Translations under genes and position numbers: made by a program
Assembly: GCA_020152595.1 (NCBI GenBank)
Contig: JAIGNY010003802.1
Coordinates: 132,501 to 196,500, forward strand
DNA: 64,000 nt
From: Chiridota heheva
Lineage: Eukaryota > Echinodermata > Holothuroidea > Apodida > Chiridotidae
Direction: 5' to 3'
The notes under the pieces: generated by a model
Databases searched by the model: none
What the model saw: only the letters and a program-made list of their open reading frames with translations
Told to the model about the DNA's origin: nothing
Shown here: piece by piece, positions 56,729 through 64,000 of the stretch
How positions within the stretch are numbered: position 1 is the first letter of the stretch
Layout: each line of letters starts with the position of its first letter

Positions 56729-56842
56729 CCACCATCGGATGCAACCATCCGTGCCACCATTGGATGCCACCATCGGAAGCCACCATCGGATGCCACCATC
56801 GTATGCCACCATCGGAAGCCACCATCGGATGCCACCATCCGA
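56729..56842. repeat. 13-bp minisatellite (CCACCATCGGATG)
   Basis: Eight to nine copies of the 13-base unit CCACCATCGGATG/CCACCATCGGAAG with scattered changes, directly beside MITE copy 3. Confidence 0.93.
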
Positions 56843-56849
56843 TCAAGCA

Positions 56850-57400
56850 AGTCCATCTTGTATGAAAGAGGACTCCAAAAGAAACAAAATCGTGAAGAAA
56901 GGATTAAAAAATCTTATCCTGTTAAGGAGATATTTAAGTTTAAACTTTGAAATTATTTGTGTAGAAACGACTGAAATTAGACAGTTGTGATGTCATAGCC
57001 TCAGATTCCTCAAAGTCGTTATGTATTCTATCATATTTTGTCCTGTGATTTTAAGGCTTAAAAATCATGGGATATGTCAGAAAAGTAGTACAACTGAATC
57101 TAGTAAGGGTTTTTTTTAAATACCACCTAAAGAAAGTTTGAGGACAAGTAATTTAAATGGTAAAAGATTTAGATGAAGTTTTTTTTATATATATTAACAA
57201 TTGTAAAAAATATGATGCCAACTTTCCAGAGTAGACTTACTATACCAGTCATTTCTACACAGATAAGACAAGAGCTTTTAGCTTGAATATCTCCTAAACG
57301 GAATAAGATTTTTGAATGCTTTCTTAAATATTTTGTTACTTTTTAAGTCCTCTTTCATATAAGATAAACTTGCTTGACCATTGAACTAATCGATTAAGAG
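56850..57400. mobile_element. Inverted-repeat MITE, copy 3
   Basis: Same order as 25780-26340: GAAAGAGGACTCCAAAAGAA, then CTTATCCTGTTAAGGAGATA, then GTAGAAACGACTGAAATTAG, a central spacer, and the inverted right arm ending CTTGCTTGACCATTGAACTA. The left terminal sequence is replaced by the 13-bp minisatellite. Confidence 0.88.
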
Positions 57401-57404
57401 CTCA

Positions 57405-59695
57405 AAATTCTTAACAGAATAATCTTTCAGTTATGTTAAAATCACCTGCAGTTATGGATATTCAAAGTTATGGATATTCAAAATTTGAATATCTTTCAGG
57501 TTGTGATTGTGGAAGAGACGACAACTCAAAATCTGTAAATATAATTCTTTGTTTGTTTCTTTGATGAGGGCTCAACGGCACCATGACAACAAGGGTCAAA
57601 TTGTGCCTGAGAGGTCAGATCATTCTAGAGGTAGGAAGGATAGAGGTAGGAAGGAAAGGAAACAGGAGGAGAATGAGATAAATTCAAGAACAAAAAGTCA
57701 GAAAGCTGGGATCGAGAGAGGAGGTGCATGGGTGAAACAAAACAGTAGAGAGAGGGTGGAAGAGGAGAATTAAATATGGTTGGAAAGGGAAGTATGATGA
57801 AGGAAGGAGATAATTTCATCCGAGGATTTTTCCCGAAGAACTCCGCAATTGAGTTGTGGGGAGCGAGGGAAGCTTGTACAGGGGGCAAGCAAGAAGAACG
57901 TGATGGATAATTCTTAAAATTGTTGCCCCTAATTTCTGTCACTGAAATCATCAAGACTGCATCCTCATGCTAAATTTTGATTCGGGGTATGATGTAGATT
58001 CAAAACCTCTCCTATTCAACTGCCTCAATTCAAACAACACCAGAGAAAGATTGAAAAACAATAGGTTATTGTAAGAAAATTCATTCTTGTCATGTCACAA
58101 AATTTCAATAAAAATTGCACAATTATATTAAATTTGCACAATTATAATACAGCTTTAAAATTAAAAATACTGTGAAATGATTAATGTTTAACTGATTTTG
58201 AGGAAACTTTTTTTTGCTTAATACTTTTCTAGGTCAAAATAAAAATGGGGGCACACCCAGATTGGCTTGTGGTTCAGTGCAGATGAGTGGTTCAAATTCA
58301 ATTAGGTGGTGGGGTTGGGAACCTAGAAGTCTATCAAGTTGGTCCTAGTCATGAAATTTGGGCAAGATACCATGTTTTCAGTTGGCTCCAAGATTTTTGG
58401 ATACAAATTTGAAGATTTTGGGTCTAAAATATGCATGCATAATTGGTCCAAAATTGAAGTTAACTAGTCTCAAATTGACAATAATTCAGTTTTAAATTTT
58501 TACAAACACCATTATAACCTTTTTCCAAAGAATTGTTGAGGAGAAACTGCCAGAGGGGGCAAGTTGCCTCTCCTCCCACCCACTTTGAGTGCACCCCTAG
58601 GGACAGGTCTGTGCACCATTCAATTGTGACTACTGCGCCACAATATTATTTCTATCAAGCCTATAGCCAGGGGGGTTTGTCCAAGAGAACGAACCCCCTT
58701 TTGTTAAGAAAGTGCCCTTTTAAACAAGATTGTTCACCCTTTTATACAAAAAATGACCCCTCCCCCCTTCCCCCATCCCTTTCAAATTCCTGAATCCAAT
58801 TTTGCTGAGGAAGTGCTTAGGTCTTTTCAAATCTAAAAAAATAATAAGCACCCGGAATTTCAATTTTTTTTGCCCCTTTATACAAAAACAAAAACCTTTT
58901 AAATTGCTTGCTACAGGTCTGTACATGCCTTAGCATTCTACTAAAAGCAAAACAATTATCCTACATTTCTTCATCATCACTATATAGCTACACAGTGGTG
59001 CCCACATGGGGGAAATGTGCCCCCCTCCCATCCTAAAAAATTCAAAATGGTTTTGATGTGTATTTGACATGATTTTTAATCAATTTCCTGCCACCAAGAC
59101 CAAAAAAAAATTATAGGGCTTCCGGGAGCTCTGTCCTCTGGACCCCACAAGGGGCCTTTTAGCAGGCCCCTGGATCCCACACCGTTGTGGGGCCTGCTTT
59201 GCATGCGCAGTGCTACCATTAGGTTGTACACACTTTTACATATAATTTAATTTATGCCCCGTCCCCAATAAATTTGTTCTGGCGGTGCCACTGAAGCTAG
59301 ATATGGTCTGTTTTGAGTAACATACTTTTATGTTGAGTTCTAGGAAATCATTGCTGTTAAGCATATGCAACCCAATAACAACCTTGGGATATTTGAATCT
59401 TAAACATTCAAATTCTTAACCTTTACATAATGATAATCATTTTTACAGCTATCCATATGAAAAAGGAAATATCAAACATACACAATGTCAAGGTTAAATA
59501 AATGAAAGAAAGAAATTGACATACCTGAGGGATTAACAAAATTACACACGTGAACATGAAAGAGTTACAGATTTTGAAAGTACTGTACTATAGCACTGGC
59601 AGTATAAAATACTATTGAATTGAATATCATTTAAATTCTGTACCTGACAGATGCAGTGTTTAATAAGAGTTAATTAAATTAAATCCTTTCAAAAA
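57405..59695. other. No gene seen; purine-rich tract
   Basis: A purine-rich stretch (57625-57800) gives charged low-complexity frames on both strands. No domain or RNA gene is recognisable. Confidence 0.5.
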
Positions 59696-59699
59696 AATG

Positions 59700-60235
59700 A
59701 AAGGCTCACTTAGGGTGGTCCCCATATTCGGTCTCTTTGGTGCAAACTGATGAGAGGACGTGACTTCCTGGATGGGACACCAGTCTTTGCAAACTCCCGA
59801 CAACGACGACGAGTGAACACACAATTACAATGACGGGGTCGTAGCCTGCGTATTCGGTTATGATAGTAACAATGCTATTACAAAACGCTTAATACGACCC
59901 AGATGAGAACACAGGTACGACGTACGGACAGACATAACATCGACAACCAAATCAATGTCCACAGCCTTTGATAACCCAGTTGTGGTGCACTGGCGTGTCT
60001 ACCCAACCCAGGCTTGAACCCACTGCCTCGTGGTCTGCAGACATGTATGATAACTGCTACACCACAGTTGGTAGACTTGCAAACTCCCTCTCCAGCTAGC
60101 ACTTATAAATGAGTCAACTGGAGCAATAGCAAATGAAGGGTCTTGCTCAAGGACACAATGTGGTACCCAATGGTAGAATCAAACTTGAATTCAAATCAAA
60201 AGATCTATCACTGAGCTACCACCATGTCCCTTCTT
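59700..60235 (-). mobile_element. V-core-like SINE interrupted by a second SINE
   Basis: On the minus strand it starts GGGACATGGTGGTAGCTCAG (A box). It then has a B-box-like GTTTGATTCTACC, then GTGTCCTTGAGCAAGACCCT (about 60140-60160) and, after the insertion at 59799-60076, GACTGGTGTCCCATCCAGGA. The order matches the element at 44113-44425. Confidence 0.8.
59799..60076 (-). mobile_element. tRNA-derived SINE, copy C, with 12-bp target duplication
   Basis: It is flanked by perfect TTGCAAACTCCC repeats (59787-59798 and 60077-60088) and inserted in the V-core SINE. Its body matches the copy at 14233-14506 nearly base for base (A box TGTGGTGTAGCAGTTATCAT, B box GGGTTCAAGCC). The 3' tail is a CGTCGTCG-type simple repeat, where the other copy has CTCTCT. 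Confidence 0.93.
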
Positions 60236-60308
60236 TGAATAAGTGAATGACAAAAATATCAAATTTGCTGTATTTGTGCAGCAGATGGAGGGTAACTAAA
60301 AATTTGTA

Positions 60309-60535
60309 TAAAATTCTTCGAAGCATTTCTTAAAATTCTTTGAATCATTTTTTGAATCATTTTTTGAATCATTTTTTGAAATTCTTTGAATCATTTATTG
60401 AAATTCTTTGAACCATTTTTCGAAATTCTTTGAATCATTTCTTTCAAGATTCGTTGAACCATTTTTTTAAAATTCTTTGAATCATTTATTGAAATTCTTT
60501 GAATTATTTGAAATTCTTTGAAATTCATGATGACC
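60309..60535. repeat. Degenerate minisatellite GAAATTCTTTGAATCATTTT
   Basis: About ten units of 13-23 bases built from AAATTCTTTGAATCATTT. Confidence 0.9.
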
Positions 60536-60639
60536 ATTCGAAGATCATTAAAGCTAAATAAAGTATGACAAACGCTTCTATAATTTATTTCTCAACAAAG
60601 TAAGAGTACTGAAAAATTATAAATATAATTACACCGACA

Positions 60640-62150
60640 ATCAAAAAGCATTTCAGTTATAGTTTTTATGAAAATGATGAAAGATATCAAGTTTTGAAGA
60701 TTGTATGACATGCATCAAAAAAATAGAACTAACTATAAGGCAAAATCATCCTTTGAAGGTACTGTAAATACTGGTTAAGGTATAGTAGCAAAGTTGATCA
60801 ACATTTCTTGTAAAACCTTTGTAAATAAGTCAAAATAAGCCAAAGTACTAAAATGTTAGTATAATTATCATTTCAGTTACAATTTTAAAGGTAAATGCTG
60901 ATATGAGATATTACATTTGCATGATCTATGTAATGCATCAAAACATAATATAACACAAAGTTTTCAGATTTCTATATATCAATTAAATTAAATTACCTCT
61001 ACACCCACTTTCTAAACATCTCTTGCAAGAAATCTATAATTTGCAAACAATACACTTAGTATTAAAATGCTAGTACAAGAATCATTTCAGTTTTATGGCA
61101 AATGATGACAGATATTACATTTGCATGATCTATGTAATGCATCAAAACATAATATAACACAAAGTTTTCAGATTTCTATATATCAATTAAATTAAATTAC
61201 CTCTACACCCACTTTCTAAACATCTCTTGCAAGAAATCTATAATTTGCAAACAATACACTTAGTATTAAAATGCTAGTACAAGAATCATTTCAGTTTTAT
61301 GGCAAATAATGACAGATATTACATTTGCATGATCTATGTAATGTATCTAAAACAAAGGATTACACAAGCAGTTTTCAGATTTCTATATATCAATTAAATT
61401 ACCTCTACACTCACTTTCTAAACATCTCTTGCAAAAATCCTTAATTTGCAAACAATACACTTAGTATCAAAATGCTAGTACAAGAATAATTTCAGTTTTA
61501 AGGCAAATAATGACAGATATTACATTTGCATGATCTATGTAATGCATCTAAAACAAAGGATTATACAAACAGTTTTCAGATTTCTATATATCAATTAAAT
61601 TACCTCTACACTCACTTTCTAAACATCTCTTGCAAGAAATCCTTAATTTGCAAACAATACACTTAGTATTAAAATGCTAGTACAAGAATAATTTCAGTTT
61701 TATGGCAAATAATGACAGATATTACATTTGCATGATCTATGTAATGCATCTAAAACAAAGGATTACACAAACAGTTTTCAGATTTCTATACATCAATTAA
61801 AGGAATCCTACTCTCACTTACTGACCTTCGAGGCAAATCATGATCCTTTTAAGCTATTATAAATGTTGGTTTAGTTATGACAAAGTTTCTAAACATCTCT
61901 TGCAAGAAATCCATAATTTGCAAACAATGCACTTAGTATTAAAATGCTAGTACAAGAATAATTTCAGTTTTAAGGCAAATGATGACAGATATTACATTTG
62001 CATTATCTATGTGATGCATCTAAATAAAGAATTACACAAGTAGTTTTCAGATTTTTATACCAATTAAAGGAATCCTACTTTTACTCACTGACCTACGAGG
62101 CTAACCATGATCCTTTTAAGTACTATAAATGTTGGTCAATGTAAGTTACT
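60640..62150. repeat. ~204-bp tandem repeat beside the P450 3' end
   Basis: CATTTGCATGATCTATGTAA recurs at 60914, 61118, 61322, 61523 and 61725 (spacing 201-204), then at 61995 (spacing 270). The internal units are highly alike. The outer units (60640-60880 and 61800-62110) also contain ATGATCCTTTTAAG-like sequence and are longer, suggesting an ancestral ~255-270-bp unit and later amplification of a shortened form. Confidence 0.93.
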
Positions 62151-62440
62151 AAACATCCCTTGTATGAAATCCTTTTCTAACAATACAAAAAGTAGTACTA
62201 AAAAGTAATAGATATAAATGAAAGTTAAACAAATAGTAAAATATTATTTCAGTCGCAATTTTAACATTGATGGCAATGGGGTATTGGCATGCATCACAAC
62301 CTACGATTTAACTAATAAGTTTTCTGATTTCTATGTATCAATTAAGAAAATTCTTTCATAGCCACTTGTTCATACTACTGACCTACACTTCAACATCAGT
62401 CACAACTGAAGTTGACTTCGCATCCACTGATGCAAACTTC

Positions 62441-62533
62441 TTAGCTTTCTTCTGGCTTCTGCTTCCTTGACACGACTTTCAATGTGATGCCATTGTCAGG
62501 TGCGGTTGATCTCTTTCCAAATTTCACAGGAAT
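62441..62533 (-). CDS. Cytochrome P450 (CYP3-like), last exon
   Basis: After the acceptor ATATCTAG, the minus strand reads IPVKFGKRSTAPDNGITLKV and VSRKQKPEES, then TAA (62441-62443). This aligns in position and pattern with the last exon of CYP3A proteins (IPLK..., then LKV-SRDG). It covers the last beta-sheet region of the P450 fold. Phase 0 fits the preceding exon, 1.2 kb upstream. Confidence 0.88.
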   Translation of the reverse strand: MPVKFGKRSTAPDNGITLKVVSRKQKPEES

Positions 62534-63767
62534 CTAGATATTAGAGTGAGAAACGTTGGTAAAAAAATAAAAATATCTTCTAATCTCATTGTGATTGTAA
62601 ATCTTTTATTGAAAATTTTCACACTGGAAGAAATGAATTGCCTGATTGTTTGATGCCTATTGCCATCTTCAGGTAATGTTTGCTAGATTGTCTAAAAATA
62701 TATTGGAAATCATACAAATAGCAACAAATCACACCAAAATCAGTCAAAATTGATCATTTTACAACTTTTAAGTTCAATTTTCAGGTTTTATTATTCCACA
62801 AATTATGCAAATTTCTCATGACATCATCAGTTGAATAACTCTCAATTTTATTTTATAAATTCATTTCTTTTTAATTTTTTGCAACAACATTTGAAGGAGG
62901 ACAGCAGTGTCTAAGAATTTGTTGAACTTAAGTTCACCCCAAGTCAATATTGTGATGGGGAAGAAATGATTGAATTTACAGAAAATTTCAACAGTACAAA
63001 ATATAACAATTTACACAGAGATTACGGTCATGCATTCAACTTTAATACTGTAAACATTCTTCTCATAACAATATGGGATTTTCAAAAAACTGTTACACTA
63101 AAAGTTTGAATGCTCTAGCTTTCACCTAAAATGTGTGTTACTACAGTTTTTACTTGTGCTTTATAATCACCAGCTGGAGTAGATGTCCAGGGGTCTAGAC
63201 AGCTCTTTGGATTGGCGGTGGGGGCAGGGAGGGGGGAGAGTGGCAGGGAGGTAGTAGAACTCCAAATAGTGGTTTTTAAATTGTTCAGAAGCTTTATTTT
63301 AAAGTAGAGCATAGAAATTAGCAATGGTCATTGTCTCAAAATCTAAACCTAGCAAAGTTTCTGGGCCTTTTAGCAAATTTTCAGAACCTTTTAGCAACAT
63401 TATATAATGCTCAGCAAAATTTCTGGAAATTTGTACCTTCTGGGGGTATCCATTGAGGGGAGGGGGTCAAAAAGCCCAGTCAACTCCCCTGGCTACACCC
63501 TTGATGTCAGTGTTGGCTGGAAGTGTCTTTGATCCTACTATTTTGTGCCTGCACAGCCCGGCTTAAATCATATCACTTGAATGTTATTTCTAAGTGAATC
63601 ATACATAACAGCTTAGAGCTTTAGGCTTCTCTTTTATTCCTGTTTGTTATGTGTATTAGTTTATTTAAAAATGCAAAACTTTTTGTTAGATTTTTCCTTC
63701 ATACAGAGAAAGCACCATCAGCTTACAAATATATTACTGCCATACGCAGAGTGAAAGAAACACTTAC
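62534..63767 (-). other. P450 last intron; nothing else seen
   Basis: GT-AG intron between the two P450 exons. The Pro-rich minus-strand frame at 63115-63324 spans a C-rich patch and has no P450 features. Confidence 0.6.
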
Positions 63768-63929
63768 TTCTGTTTCCTCACAAGGTTCAAATTTGAAATT
63801 CTGTAAGACACGAATGATAGCCACCTTGACTTGAAACAGAGCAAAACGCACCGCAATGCAGCCTCTTGGTCCGGCGCCAAATGGCAGATAGGTGTACGGA
63901 ATTAGTTTGTCCTTGTTTTTTTCGAGAAT
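63768..63929 (-). CDS. Cytochrome P450 (CYP3-like), heme-binding exon; gene continues past right edge
   Basis: This 54-codon exon has acceptor TTATCAG and donor GTAAGTG. It encodes [40 protein letters not shown] and [24 protein letters not shown] is the P450 cysteine loop: the Cys is the thiolate ligand of heme iron, and the final position is Ala rather than the commoner Gly, which the family tolerates. The wording, including NKD, PF, RFAL, ALIRVLQNF-like and F-PC-ET, is that of CYP3 family exon 12. P450s of this clan are ER-bound monooxygenases that oxidise lipophilic substrates. The N-terminal ~400 residues lie outside the window, so the exact subfamily is open. Confidence 0.93.
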
Positions 63930-64000
63930 CTGATAAGATACAAAATTGAGCGAGCAATATGACGTCAAATTAATTCTGTTCCTTATTCAGTGATCACAAA

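Noticed and set aside
57507-57954. Charged plus-strand frame and Pro/Ser-rich minus-strand frame
   Set aside because: Both arise from one purine-rich low-complexity stretch.
63115-63324. Minus-strand frame inside the P450 gene as an extra exon
   Set aside because: Proline-rich low complexity, no P450 motif, and the flanking exons already join in phase without it.

Overview
This is eukaryotic, metazoan nuclear DNA. It is AT-rich and intron-rich, with long (TA)n tracts and many transposon remnants. A tRNA-derived SINE with a V-core-like motif (CTTGAGCAAGACACTTAAC) and CR1/L2-type LINE debris suggest an invertebrate animal, plausibly a marine deuterostome. The species cannot be fixed from the sequence.

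Two protein-coding genes can be supported. (1) 28876-47694, + strand: a complete-looking PP2A scaffold subunit A (PPP2R1A/B orthologue) in 14 coding exons. All junctions use GT-AG in consistent phase, giving a predicted 590-residue HEAT-repeat protein. Exons 1-13 are secure; the tiny terminal exon is a best guess among alternatives. (2) 62441-63929, - strand: the last two exons of a CYP3-like (clan 3) cytochrome P450, including the heme-cysteine motif. The rest lies beyond the right edge. The two genes converge and show no functional link.

Layout. 1-28.8 kb is gene-free and repeat-rich: an RT-like fragment at the left edge, (TA)n tracts, a 648-bp tandem duplication, tRNA-derived SINEs, a 1.64-kb hAT-like non-autonomous element full of CCCATATGGG repeats, a CR1/L2-like LINE relic, a fragment of a family-B DNA polymerase of Polinton type, and a second, antisense LINE relic that ends just upstream of the PP2A start codon. 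28.9-47.7 kb is the PP2A gene; its introns carry two hAT-like elements with perfect 8-bp target duplications, a third partial copy, an 18-bp minisatellite, a TTAA-flanked (piggyBac-like) MITE array and a V-core SINE. 47.7-62.4 kb is intergenic or 3' flank: a second TTAA MITE pair, a ~2-kb block of inverted 21/22-bp minisatellite arrays resembling a foldback transposon, a third copy of an inverted-repeat MITE, a SINE nested in a SINE, and a ~204-bp tandem repeat next to the P450 3' end.

The most distinctive observations are the transposons whose boundaries are proven by target-site duplications, the TTAA MITE arrays with shared spacers, and the compound 21/22-bp inverted arrays. No new enzymatic or defence system is evident.
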